The notes below the pieces were generated by a model. That model did no database searches and was not told where the DNA came from. It saw only the letters and a list, made by a program, of their open reading frames with translations. The translations under genes were made by a program, and so were the position numbers. DNA of 64,000 bases from Kluyvera georgiana ATCC 51603 (GTDB taxonomy: Bacteria; Pseudomonadota; Gammaproteobacteria; Enterobacterales; Enterobacteriaceae). The stretch is taken from assembly GCF_001654985.1 (NCBI RefSeq), contig NZ_LXEU01000088.1:24802-88801 (forward strand), in the 5' to 3' direction. Below, in pieces: positions 39,135 to 47,751 of this stretch. Position 1 is the first letter of the stretch. Every line of letters starts with the position of its first letter.

Positions 39135-41240
39135 ATGAATTCTCTGTTTGCCAGTACGGCCCGTGGGCTGGAAGAGCTGTTAAAAACTGAACTGGAAGGC
39201 CTGGGCGCCCAAGAGTGCCAGATTGCCCAGGGCGGCGTCCATTTCCAGGGCGACACGCAGCTTCTGTACAAAAGCCTGATGTGGAGCCGCCTGGCGTCGC
39301 GCATCATGATGCCGCTGGGAGAATGTAGCGTCTGGAGCGATCTCGATCTTTATTTGGGCGTACAGGCTATCGACTGGACGTCGATCTTTACCCCTGATGC
39401 GACCTTTGCGGTCAGCTTTGGTGGCCTGAACGATAGCATTCGTAACAGTCAGTACGGTGCATTGAAGGTAAAAGATGCGATTGTCGATGCTTTTACGCGT
39501 AAAAACCTGCCGCGTCCGAATGTCGATCGTGACAATCCCGATCTGCGTATTAACGTGCGTCTCAACAAAGAGACGGCCTATATTTCTCTCGATCTGAGCG
39601 GCGAAGGTCTGCATCTGCGCGGCTATCGCGATCGCACCGGTATGGCGCCGATCAAAGAGAACCTGGCGGCGGCTATCGTGATGCGTTCTGGCTGGGTGCC
39701 GGGGACGCCGCTGCTCGATCCGATGTGCGGTTCCGGTACGCTGCTGATTGAAGCGGCAATGTGGGCCACCGATCGCGCGCCAGGGCTGCATCGCGGCCAC
39801 TGGGGCTTTAGCGGTTGGGCACAGCACGACGACGCGGTCTGGAAAGAAGTGAAGGCCGACGCGCAGACCCGCGCACGTGCCGGGCTGGCGGCGTATGAAT
39901 CCCACTTCTACGGTTCCGACGTGGACAGCCGCGTGGTTGAACTGGCGCGCAGCAACGCCCGCCGCGCCGGGATTGGTGAGCTGATTACCTTTGAAGTGAA
40001 AGACGTGGCGCAGCTGAGCAATCCGTTGCCGAAGGGGCCATACGGCACCGTTATCAGCAACCCGCCGTACGGCGAACGTCTGGAAAGTGAACCGGCGCTG
40101 ATTGCGATGCACAGCCTGCTGGGCCGCAATATGAAAAACCAGTTTGGCGGCTGGAACCTGTCGCTGTTCAGCGCCTCTCCGGAATTGCTGAGCTGCCTGC
40201 AGCTGCGTGCCGAACGTCAATTTAAGGCGAAAAACGGCCCGCTGGACTGCGTGCAGAAAAACTATCATCTGACCGAATCTACCGGTGAAAAACCGGCGTC
40301 ACTGGCGGAAGACTATGCCAACCGTCTGCGTAAAAACCTGAAAAAGTTTGAAAAGTGGGCGAAACAGGAGGGGATCGAATGCTATCGCCTGTACGATGCC
40401 GACCTGCCGGAATACAACGTGGCCGTTGACCGCTATGCCGATTGGGTGGTGGTGCAGGAGTATGCGCCGCCGAAAACCGTCGACGCGAACAAAGCGCGTC
40501 AGCGTCTGTTTGATATCATCGCCGCCACCATTGCGGTGCTGGGGATCGCGCCGAACAAGCTGGTACTGAAAACCCGTGAGCGCCAGAAAGGCAAGAACCA
40601 GTATCAGAAGATGAACGAGAAGGGCGACTTCATGCAGGTGAGCGAATATAACGCGCGTCTGTGGGTCAACCTGACCGACTATCTGGATACCGGCCTGTTC
40701 CTCGATCACCGTATTGCCCGCCGTATGCTCGGCGAGATGAGCAAAGGCAAAGACTTCCTCAACCTGTTCTCCTACACCGGTAGCGCCAGCGTGCACGCCG
40801 GTCTTGGCGGCGCGCGCTCGACCACTACCGTCGATATGTCGCGTACCTACCTGGAGTGGGCGGAACGCAACCTGCGCCTGAACGGTCTGACCGGTCGCGC
40901 GCATCGCCTGATGCAGGCGGACGTGCTGGCATGGCTGCGTGATACCGACGAACAGTTTGACGTGATCTTTATCGATCCGCCGACTTTCTCTAACTCCAAG
41001 CGCATGGAAGATGCATTTGACGTCCAGCGCGATCACCTGCGTTTGATGAAGGATCTGAAGCGTCTGCTGCGTAAAGGCGGCACTATCATGTTCTCCAACA
41101 ACAAACGCGGCTTCCGTATGGACCACGACGGCCTGGCAGAGCTGGGACTGAAAGCACAAGATATTACCCAAAAAACGCAGTCGCAGGATTTCGCCCGTAA
41201 CCGTCAGATCCACAACTGCTGGCTGATTACCGCAGCCTGA
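39135..41240 (+). CDS. rlmL: Fused 23S rRNA methyltransferase RlmKL
   Basis: Two-enzyme fusion: the N-terminal half methylates G2445 (m2G), the C-terminal half G2069 (m7G). 701 residues against 702 in E. coli. N-terminal THUMP domain (about 45-155); first SAM site [13 protein letters not shown] and catalytic NPPYGER; second SAM site [18 protein letters not shown] and [11 protein letters not shown]. Twelve bases before uup, so probably co-transcribed. Confidence 0.96.
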   Translation: MNSLFASTARGLEELLKTELEGLGAQECQIAQGGVHFQGDTQLLYKSLMWSRLASRIMMPLGECSVWSDLDLYLGVQAIDWTSIFTPDATFAVSFGGLNDSIRNSQYGALKVKDAIVDAFTRKNLPRPNVDRDNPDLRINVRLNKETAYISLDLSGEGLHLRGYRDRTGMAPIKENLAAAIVMRSGWVPGTPLLDPMCGSGTLLIEAAMWATDRAPGLHRGHWGFSGWAQHDDAVWKEVKADAQTRARAGLAAYESHFYGSDVDSRVVELARSNARRAGIGELITFEVKDVAQLSNPLPKGPYGTVISNPPYGERLESEPALIAMHSLLGRNMKNQFGGWNLSLFSASPELLSCLQLRAERQFKAKNGPLDCVQKNYHLTESTGEKPASLAEDYANRLRKNLKKFEKWAKQEGIECYRLYDADLPEYNVAVDRYADWVVVQEYAPPKTVDANKARQRLFDIIAATIAVLGIAPNKLVLKTRERQKGKNQYQKMNEKGDFMQVSEYNARLWVNLTDYLDTGLFLDHRIARRMLGEMSKGKDFLNLFSYTGSASVHAGLGGARSTTTVDMSRTYLEWAERNLRLNGLTGRAHRLMQADVLAWLRDTDEQFDVIFIDPPTFSNSKRMEDAFDVQRDHLRLMKDLKRLLRKGGTIMFSNNKRGFRMDHDGLAELGLKAQDITQKTQSQDFARNRQIHNCWLITAA

Positions 41241-41252
41241 AAGGAATAAAGA

Positions 41253-43160
41253 ATGTCATTGATTAGTATGCATGGCGCCTGGCTGTCGTTCAGCGATGCG
41301 CCGCTTCTCGACAACGCCGAACTGCACATTGAAGATAATGAGCGTGTTTGTCTGGTCGGCCGTAACGGCGCGGGCAAATCCACGCTGATGAAAATCCTCA
41401 ACCGTGAGCAGGGTCTTGATGATGGGCGTATTGTCTACGAACAAGACCTGGTCGTGGCGCGTCTGCAGCAGGACCCGCCGCGTAACGTGCAGGGCAGCGT
41501 ATATGATTTCGTTGCCGAAGGTATTGAAGAACAGGCGGAGTATCTCAAGCGCTATCACGATATCTCGCACCTGGTGATCACCGATCCGAGCGATAAAAAT
41601 TTGCAGGAGCTGGCGAAGGTTCAGGAACAGCTGGATCACCACGGCCTGTGGCAGCTTGAAAACCGCATCAACGAAGTGCTGGCGCAGCTGGGGCTGGAGC
41701 CGGACATGGAGCTGGCATCGCTGTCCGGCGGCTGGCTGCGTAAAGCGGCGCTGGGCCGCGCGCTGGTCAGCGCGCCGCGCGTGCTGCTGCTCGATGAACC
41801 GACGAACCACCTGGATATCGAAACCATCGACTGTCTGGAAGGTTTCCTGAAAACCTTTAAAGGCACGATTATCTTCATTTCGCACGACCGTTCGTTTATC
41901 CGCAATATGGCGACGCGTATTGTCGATCTCGATCGCGGTAAGCTGGTGACCTATCCGGGTAACTACGATCAGTACCTGATCGAGAAAGAAGAAGCGCTGC
42001 GCGTTGAAGAGCTGCAAAATGCCGAGTTCGATCGCAAGCTGGCGCAGGAAGAGGTGTGGATTCGCCAGGGCATTAAAGCGCGCCGTACCCGTAACGAAGG
42101 CCGCGTTCGCGCGCTGAAAGCGATGCGTAACGAACGCAGCGCCCGCCGCGAAGTCATGGGCAGTGCGAAGATGCAGGTGGAAGAGGCATCACGCTCCGGC
42201 AAAATCGTCTTTGAAATGGAAGACGTCAACTACCAGGTTGATGGCAAAGTGCTGGTGAAAGATTTCTCCGCTCAGGTACAGCGCGGCGATAAAATTGCGC
42301 TGATTGGGGCGAACGGTTGCGGTAAAACCACGCTGCTGAAGCTGATGCTGGGCCAGCTGCAGGCGGATAGCGGTCGTATTCACGTGGGTACCAAGCTGGA
42401 AGTCGCCTACTTCGATCAGCACCGTGCCGAGCTGGATCCGGACCGGACGGTGATGGATAACCTGGCGGAAGGTAAGCAGGAGGTGATGGTCAACGGTAAG
42501 CCGCGCCACGTGCTGGGCTATCTGCAGGACTTCTTGTTCCATCCAAAGCGGGCAATGACCCCGGTTCGCGCGCTGTCCGGCGGTGAACGTAACCGCCTGC
42601 TGCTGGCGCGTCTGTTCCTCAAGCCAAGTAATCTGTTGATTCTCGATGAACCGACCAACGACCTGGATGTTGAAACCCTTGAACTGCTGGAAGAGCTGAT
42701 CGACGGTTATCAGGGCACGGTGCTGCTGGTGAGCCACGATCGTCAGTTTGTCGACAATACCGTCACCGAATGTTGGATCTTTGAAGGTGAAGGGCGCATT
42801 GGCCAGTATGTCGGCGGTTATCACGACGCGCGCGGTCAACAGTCTCAGTCGTTGGCGCAAAAGCAGACGAATGTGAAGAAAACGCCGGAAGTGGTTCAGG
42901 CAAAAGCAGAAACTGTCAAACGCGGCAGTAACAAACTAAGCTATAACCTGCAGCGCGAGCTGGAGCAGTTGCCGCAGAAGCTGGAAACGCTGGAGGCTGA
43001 GCTGGAAGCGTTACAAGCGCAGGTGGCTGACGCGGCATTCTTCAGCCAGCCGCACGATCACACGCAAAAAGTGTTGGCCGATCTGTCGAAAGCGGAGCAG
43101 GCTCTGGAAGAAGCGTTTGAACGATGGGAATATCTGGAAGCGTTGAAAAACGGCGCCTGA
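41253..43160 (+). CDS. uup: ABC-F ATPase Uup
   Basis: Soluble tandem ABC protein of the ABC-F class. 635 residues, same as E. coli. First cassette: GRNGAGKST, LSGGWLRKA, LLLDEPTNHLD; then a linker; second: GANGCGKTT, LSGGERNRLLLAR, LILDEPTNDLD. C-terminal coiled coil (about 560-635, LEQLPQKLETLEAELEALQ) binds DNA in E. coli Uup, whose loss raises precise transposon excision; ribosome-related roles are also reported. Confidence 0.96.
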   Translation: MSLISMHGAWLSFSDAPLLDNAELHIEDNERVCLVGRNGAGKSTLMKILNREQGLDDGRIVYEQDLVVARLQQDPPRNVQGSVYDFVAEGIEEQAEYLKRYHDISHLVITDPSDKNLQELAKVQEQLDHHGLWQLENRINEVLAQLGLEPDMELASLSGGWLRKAALGRALVSAPRVLLLDEPTNHLDIETIDCLEGFLKTFKGTIIFISHDRSFIRNMATRIVDLDRGKLVTYPGNYDQYLIEKEEALRVEELQNAEFDRKLAQEEVWIRQGIKARRTRNEGRVRALKAMRNERSARREVMGSAKMQVEEASRSGKIVFEMEDVNYQVDGKVLVKDFSAQVQRGDKIALIGANGCGKTTLLKLMLGQLQADSGRIHVGTKLEVAYFDQHRAELDPDRTVMDNLAEGKQEVMVNGKPRHVLGYLQDFLFHPKRAMTPVRALSGGERNRLLLARLFLKPSNLLILDEPTNDLDVETLELLEELIDGYQGTVLLVSHDRQFVDNTVTECWIFEGEGRIGQYVGGYHDARGQQSQSLAQKQTNVKKTPEVVQAKAETVKRGSNKLSYNLQRELEQLPQKLETLEAELEALQAQVADAAFFSQPHDHTQKVLADLSKAEQALEEAFERWEYLEALKNGA

Positions 43161-43173
43161 TTGAGGACTTTTC

Positions 43174-44433
43174 ATGTGCGATCAACATCATGCTGCGCAG
43201 CATATTCTGTGCTCTCAGTGCGACATGCTGGTGGCGTTGCCGCACCTTGAGCACCGACATAAGGCAACCTGTCCGCGCTGCGGAACAACGCTAACCACCG
43301 CCTGGGACGAGCCGAGACGCCGTCCCACCGCCTACGTACTGGTGGCGCTATTCATGCTGCTGCTGGCTAACCTTTTCCCGTTCATTAGTATGAACGTTGC
43401 GGGAGTGACCAGCCAGATTGAACTGCTGGAAATTCCCAGCGTCATGTTCTCGGAAGATTACGCCAGCCTCGGGACGTTTTTCCTGCTGTTTGTGCAACTG
43501 GTGCCGGCATTCTGTCTGATTACCATCCTGCTACTGGTGAACCGAGTGCCGATGCCAAATCGTCTGAAAGCGTTTCTGGCGCGCATTCTGTTCACGTTAA
43601 AAACGTGGGGGATGGCAGAAATCTTTCTCGCCGGGGTATTGGTGAGTTTTGTGAAATTGATGGCCTACGGCGATATTGGCGTGGGCAGCAGTTTTCTGCC
43701 CTGGTGTCTGTTTTGTTTACTTCAGCTTCGCACCTTCCAGTGCGTTGATCGGCGCTGGCTGTGGGACGATATTGCCCCGATGCCTGCGCTGGCGCAGCCG
43801 CTAAAGCCGGGAATCACCGGTATGCGTCAGGGGCTGCGCTCCTGTGCGTGTTGTACGGCAATTCTACCTGCCGAACAGCTCGAATGTCCGCGCTGTCACA
43901 GCAAAGGCCACGTCCGTCGTAAGAACAGCTTGCAGTGGACCATGGCGCTTCTGGTGACGTCTATCATCCTGTATCTTCCCGCGAATATTATGCCGATCAT
44001 GATTACCGATCTGCTGGGCGATAAAATGCCGTCGACGATTATTGCTGGGGTGATTTTACTGTGGAGCGAAGGTTCATATCCGGTCGCGATGGTCATTTTT
44101 ATCGCCAGCATCATGGTTCCAACGCTGAAGATGATCGCCATTGCCTGGCTGTGTCTGGACGCGAACGGCCTGAAACGGCGTCACCGTGACAGCGAGCGGA
44201 TGCACCTAATCTACGAAGTGGTTGAATTTGTTGGCCGCTGGTCGATGATCGATGTGTTTGTCATCGCAGTGCTCTCCGCGCTGGTGCGCATTGGAGGGTT
44301 AATGAATATTTATCCGGCGATTGGCGCGCTGATGTTTGCGCTGGTTGTCATTATGACCATGTTCTCGGCAATGACGTTTGATCCTCGCCTGTCGTGGGAT
44401 CGGGAACCTGAAGCAAGCCATGAGGAGTCGTAA
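43174..44433 (+). CDS. pqiA: PqiA, inner-membrane partner of the PqiABC lipid system
   Basis: 419 residues. Two repeats, each with a zinc knuckle pair (CSQC/CPRC near the start, CACC/CPRC in the middle) followed by four membrane helices; for example VLVALFMLLLANLFPFISMNV and ALLVTSIILYLPANIMPIMI. Works with PqiB and PqiC in lipid transport between the membranes; in E. coli induced by paraquat through SoxRS. Fourteen bases after uup; pqiB begins four bases after its stop. Confidence 0.94.
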   Translation: MCDQHHAAQHILCSQCDMLVALPHLEHRHKATCPRCGTTLTTAWDEPRRRPTAYVLVALFMLLLANLFPFISMNVAGVTSQIELLEIPSVMFSEDYASLGTFFLLFVQLVPAFCLITILLLVNRVPMPNRLKAFLARILFTLKTWGMAEIFLAGVLVSFVKLMAYGDIGVGSSFLPWCLFCLLQLRTFQCVDRRWLWDDIAPMPALAQPLKPGITGMRQGLRSCACCTAILPAEQLECPRCHSKGHVRRKNSLQWTMALLVTSIILYLPANIMPIMITDLLGDKMPSTIIAGVILLWSEGSYPVAMVIFIASIMVPTLKMIAIAWLCLDANGLKRRHRDSERMHLIYEVVEFVGRWSMIDVFVIAVLSALVRIGGLMNIYPAIGALMFALVVIMTMFSAMTFDPRLSWDREPEASHEES

Positions 44434-44437
44434 AAGC

Positions 44438-46075
44438 ATGGAAACCAAGAGTGGGGAGGCAAAAGTGCAGAAAGTGAAAAACTGGTCTCCCGTTTGGATC
44501 TTCCCTATTGTGACCGCGCTGATTGGCGCCTGGATCCTGTTCTATCACTATAGCCATCAGGGGCCAGAGGTGACGTTGATCACCACCAATGCGGAAGGGA
44601 TTGAGGGCGGTAAAACCCGCATTAAAAGCCGTAGCGTAGACGTTGGTGTCGTAGAAAGCACTACGCTGACCGACGATCTGACCCACGTAGAAATTAAAGC
44701 GCGTCTGAACTCCGGAATGGAGAAGCTACTGCATAAAGACTCCGTTTTCTGGGTTGTTAAGCCGCAGGTCGGGCGTGAAGGCATCAGTGGCCTTGGCACC
44801 TTGCTCTCCGGAGCCTATGTGGAGCTTCAGCCGGGTAAAAAAGGGTCGGTGCTCAATCAGTATCAACTGCTGGACTCTCCGCCGCTGGCGCCGCCGGATG
44901 CGAAGGGTATCCGCGTGCTGCTCGACAGTAAAAAGGCCGGGCAGCTTAACCCCGGCGATCCAGTCTTGTTCCGCGGCTATCGCGTGGGGTCGGTGGAAAC
45001 CAGTACCTTCGATCCGCAAACCCGCAGCATCAGCTATCAGCTGTTTATCAGCGCGCCAAACGATCGCCTGGTGACCAGTAACGTTCGTTTCTGGAAAGAC
45101 AGCGGCGTGGCGGTGGATCTCACCTCCGCCGGGATGCGCGTTGAGATGGGGTCGCTGGCGACGCTGTTCAGCGGCGGCGTCAGCTTTGACGTGCCGGAAG
45201 GCGTCGATCTGGGTCAGCCGATAGCGGAAAAGACGGCGTTTAAGCTCTACGACGATCAAAAAAGCATTCAGGATTCGCTCTATACCCAGCATATCGACTA
45301 TCTGATGTTCTTTAAGGATTCTATTCGTGGTCTGCAACCCGGCGCGCCGGTCGAGTTTCGTGGGATTCGCCTTGGTACCGTCGCTAAAGTGCCTTACTTC
45401 GTGCCGGGCCTGCGTCAGTCGATAACCGATGATTACCGTATCCCGGTGTTGATCCAGATTGAGCCGGAACGTCTCGCCGCCCAGTTTGGCGATAGTCCGG
45501 ACGTGCGCGGTCATCTGCCGATGCTGATTGAACGCGGGCTGCGAGCGGCGCTGAAAACCGGTAACCTGGTGACCGGTGCGCTGTACGTTGATCTGGATTT
45601 CTATCCAAAAGAGCCGGCGATCGCGAAAATGAAAGAGTTTAGCGGTATGGGGATCATCCCAACCGTCAGCGGTGGTCTGGCGCAGATCCAGCAGCGTCTG
45701 ATGGAGACGTTGGATAAGATCAACAATCTGCCGTTAACGCCAATGGTGCAGCAAGCGACTAATACGCTGTCTGAGAGCCAGAACACGATGCGCCGTCTGC
45801 AAACGACGCTGGATAATCTGAACAAGATTACCGCTAGTCAGTCCGCGCAGCAGCTGCCGGGCGACATGCAGAAAACGCTGCGTGAGCTGAATCGCAGCAT
45901 GCAGGGCTTCCAGCCGGGCTCTGCGGCCTATAACAAGATGGTGGCCGATATGCAGCGTCTGGATCAGGTATTACGTGAACTGCAGCCGGTGCTGAAGACG
46001 CTCAACGAGAAGAGCAACGCGCTGGTATTCGAAGCGAAGGATAAAAAAGATCCAGAGCCTAAGAGGGCAAAATAA
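44438..46075 (+). CDS. pqiB: PqiB, MCE-domain periplasm-spanning protein
   Basis: 545 residues (E. coli 546) from METKSGEAKVQKVKNWSPVWIFP. One N-terminal membrane helix (about 17-37), three MCE domains (starting near GPEVTLITTNAEG, PDAKGIRVLLDS and FRGIRLGTV) and a long C-terminal helix (about 430-545). In E. coli a hexamer forms a stacked-ring and helical-needle tunnel across the periplasm. Start 44438 has GAGGAG ten bases upstream; ATG at 44420 inside pqiA is the alternative. Shares one base with pqiC (TAATG). Confidence 0.94.
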   Translation: METKSGEAKVQKVKNWSPVWIFPIVTALIGAWILFYHYSHQGPEVTLITTNAEGIEGGKTRIKSRSVDVGVVESTTLTDDLTHVEIKARLNSGMEKLLHKDSVFWVVKPQVGREGISGLGTLLSGAYVELQPGKKGSVLNQYQLLDSPPLAPPDAKGIRVLLDSKKAGQLNPGDPVLFRGYRVGSVETSTFDPQTRSISYQLFISAPNDRLVTSNVRFWKDSGVAVDLTSAGMRVEMGSLATLFSGGVSFDVPEGVDLGQPIAEKTAFKLYDDQKSIQDSLYTQHIDYLMFFKDSIRGLQPGAPVEFRGIRLGTVAKVPYFVPGLRQSITDDYRIPVLIQIEPERLAAQFGDSPDVRGHLPMLIERGLRAALKTGNLVTGALYVDLDFYPKEPAIAKMKEFSGMGIIPTVSGGLAQIQQRLMETLDKINNLPLTPMVQQATNTLSESQNTMRRLQTTLDNLNKITASQSAQQLPGDMQKTLRELNRSMQGFQPGSAAYNKMVADMQRLDQVLRELQPVLKTLNEKSNALVFEAKDKKDPEPKRAK

Positions 46076-46629
46076 TGAAAAAGTGGTTAGTCCTGGCTGC
46101 GGCCTGCCTGTTGGCGGCCTGTAGCACCACGGAAAATAAAACGTACTACCAGCTGCCGATAACGACCGGAACGGTACAAAACGGTGCCAGCACCAGCCAG
46201 CGTATGCTGTGGATAGAGCAGGTCAGTATTCCTGACTTCCTTGCGGGCAGCGGGGTGGTCTACCAGACCAGTGACGTTCAGTACGTGATTGCCAGTAACA
46301 ATCTGTGGGCCAGCCCGTTGGACCAGCAGCTGCGGACGTCATTGGTTTCTAACCTGAGCAACCAGCTGCCGGGTTGGGTCGTGTCATCGCAACCGTTGGG
46401 CAGCGACCAGGATACGTTGAACGTGTCGGTGAGCGGATTCCACGGCCGCTATGACGGCAAAGTGGTGGTGAGCGGCGAATGGCTGCTCAATCATCAGGGG
46501 CAGTTGACCAAGCGTCCATTCCACATCGAACTGGCGCAGCAGCAGGATGGTTATGATGCGATGGTGAAAACTCTGGCCCAGGCCTGGAGCCAGGAAGCCG
46601 CGTCGATTGCGCGAACCATCAATCGTTAA
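46075..46629 (+). CDS. pqiC: PqiC, outer-membrane lipoprotein of the Pqi system
   Basis: 184 residues (E. coli PqiC/YmbA 187). Lipoprotein signal MKKWLVLAAACLLAAC with lipidated Cys16, no Asp at +2, so bound for the outer membrane. DUF330/ABC-type transport auxiliary fold with YYQLPI near the start. It caps the PqiB needle at the outer membrane in E. coli. Last gene of the operon, before a strong terminator. Confidence 0.94.
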   Translation: MKKWLVLAAACLLAACSTTENKTYYQLPITTGTVQNGASTSQRMLWIEQVSIPDFLAGSGVVYQTSDVQYVIASNNLWASPLDQQLRTSLVSNLSNQLPGWVVSSQPLGSDQDTLNVSVSGFHGRYDGKVVVSGEWLLNHQGQLTKRPFHIELAQQQDGYDAMVKTLAQAWSQEAASIARTINR

Positions 46630-46657
46630 CCATAAGTAGAACGAATTGTTCTAAGGG

Positions 46658-46691
46658 CCGCTGTCGGTGCAAAACCGGCGGCGGTTTTTTT
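46658..46691 (+). terminator. Rho-independent terminator after pqiC
   Basis: CCGCTGTCGGT (46658-46668) / ACCGGCGGCGG (46674-46684), 11 pairs with two G-U, loop of five, then seven T. An extra palindrome TAGAAC-N5-GTTCTA (46637-46653) lies just before it. Confidence 0.88.
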
Positions 46692-46891
46692 ATGTCTGAG
46701 GTCAGCGCCTTACCTGTGCCGCCTCACATTTTTTGTACAAATGTTCTTCTGATTAGCTCACAAATATGACATTGGTATGAATTCTACGCATTGACGGGGC
46801 CATTTTTTAGCGGTATTCGTATTACGTGGCCTGCATATTTTGTAGCCACTGTTTTCTTTTCCACCAGACCAAGATATGAGGGAAACGAGGC
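46692..46891 (+). promoter_or_regulatory. rmf upstream region
   Basis: 200 bases without a gene, AT-rich. A TTGACG (46791-46796) with 17-base spacing to TATTCG (46814-46819) is the best sigma70-like match but its -10 is poor; TATTTT at 46836 is an alternative. The ribosome site is AAACGAGG at 46883-46890. In E. coli this gene is induced on entry to stationary phase by ppGpp. Confidence 0.4.
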
Positions 46892-47059
46892 ATGAAGAGA
46901 CAAAAGCGAGATCGCCTGGAGCGGGCACATCAGCGTGGATATCAGGCCGGAATTACCGGGCGTCCGAAAGAAATGTGTCCTTACCAGGCTATAAACCAAA
47001 GGTCTTACTGGCTGGGAGGCTGGCGAGAAGCCATGGAGGACAGGGCAGTTATTGCCTGA
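46892..47059 (+). CDS. rmf: Ribosome modulation factor RMF
   Basis: 55-residue basic protein that dimerises 70S ribosomes into dormant 100S particles in stationary phase. The frame begins MKRQKRDRLERAHQRGYQAG and ends in WREAMEDRAVIA; same length as E. coli RMF and near-identical along most of it, including KEMCPYQ and the double-Gly tryptophan motif WLGGW. Sits between pqiC and fabA, as in K-12. Confidence 0.96.
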   Translation: MKRQKRDRLERAHQRGYQAGITGRPKEMCPYQAINQRSYWLGGWREAMEDRAVIA

Positions 47060-47077
47060 CACTGTCTCTTTAAAAAG

Positions 47078-47100
47078 AAACCTCCGCATTGCGGAGGTTT
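47078..47100. terminator. Terminator between rmf and fabA
   Basis: Perfect 10-bp AAACCTCCGC (47078-47087) / GCGGAGGTTT (47091-47100) with ATT loop; A-rich on one side, and TTTCGCCTTT on the other. Serves rmf and possibly fabA on the other strand. Confidence 0.8.
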
Positions 47101-47156
47101 CGCCTTTAGATTCATTACACCGATTTATCGCCAGCGGATTGCGGCGTTAAATGGGA

Positions 47157-47675
47157 TCAGAATGCAGAAGTGTCCTGGAACAGGCCAACTTTGAGGTCGG
47201 TCGCGGAGTAGATCAGGCGACCATCAACCAGCACTTCGCCATCCGCCAGACCCATAATCAGACGACGGTTCACGACGCGCTTGAAGTGAATACGGTAGGT
47301 GACTTTTTTCGCGGTCGGCAGAACCTGACCGGTGAATTTTACTTCGCCTACGCCGAGCGCACGGCCTTTGCCTTCGCCGCCCAGCCAGCCGAGGTAGAAG
47401 CCGACTAACTGCCACATTGCATCCAGACCCAGGCAACCAGGCATTACCGGATCGCCGATAAAGTGGCAACCGAAGAACCACAGGTCCGGGTTGATATCCA
47501 GCTCGGCTTCAACGTAACCTTTGTCAAAATTGCCGCCGGTTTCGGTCATTTTCACGACACGATCCATCATCAGCATGCTAGGGGCCGGTAACTGCGGGCC
47601 TTTCGCGCCAAACAGTTCACCGCGACCAGAGGCAAGAAGGTCTTCTTTTGTATAAGATTCGCGTTTATCTACCAT
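47157..47675 (-). CDS. fabA: 3-hydroxydecanoyl-ACP dehydratase/isomerase FabA
   Basis: Dehydrates 3-hydroxydecanoyl-ACP and isomerises the product to cis-3-decenoyl-ACP, the branch point to unsaturated fatty acids. 172 residues, same as E. coli, from [19 protein letters not shown] at 47675. Hot-dog fold with active-site [23 protein letters not shown] (His and Asp). The longer upstream frame would run through its own promoter and was rejected. Confidence 0.97.
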   Translation of the reverse strand: MVDKRESYTKEDLLASGRGELFGAKGPQLPAPSMLMMDRVVKMTETGGNFDKGYVEAELDINPDLWFFGCHFIGDPVMPGCLGLDAMWQLVGFYLGWLGGEGKGRALGVGEVKFTGQVLPTAKKVTYRIHFKRVVNRRLIMGLADGEVLVDGRLIYSATDLKVGLFQDTSAF

Positions 47676-47710
47676 GTTTTCAGTAAGCCTTATTTTAAGT
47701 TCGGGACGCA

Positions 47711-47739
47711 GGATAGCTAACACGTGTACGCTGAACAAG
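47711..47739 (-). promoter_or_regulatory. fabA promoter
   Basis: Minus strand TTGTTC (47734-47739), 17 bases, TATCCT (47711-47716). Same elements as the E. coli fabA promoter activated by FadR. Confidence 0.8.
47716..47733 (-). promoter_or_regulatory. FabR operator in the fabA promoter
   Basis: Palindrome AGCGTACACGTGTTAGCT on the minus strand, filling the space between -35 and -10. Matches the FabR box (AGCGTACA/TGTTCGCT type), through which FabR represses fabA when unsaturated acyl-ACP or acyl-CoA is plentiful. Confidence 0.78.
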
Positions 47740-47751
47740 TCCGATCAGTTG
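47735..47751 (-). promoter_or_regulatory. FadR activator site of fabA
   Basis: AACTGATCGGACTTGTT on the minus strand, overlapping the -35, identical as far as I recall to the E. coli fabA FadR site (consensus AACTGGTCNGACNTGTT). FadR without acyl-CoA activates fabA. The site covers the lonH stop codon. Confidence 0.8.
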
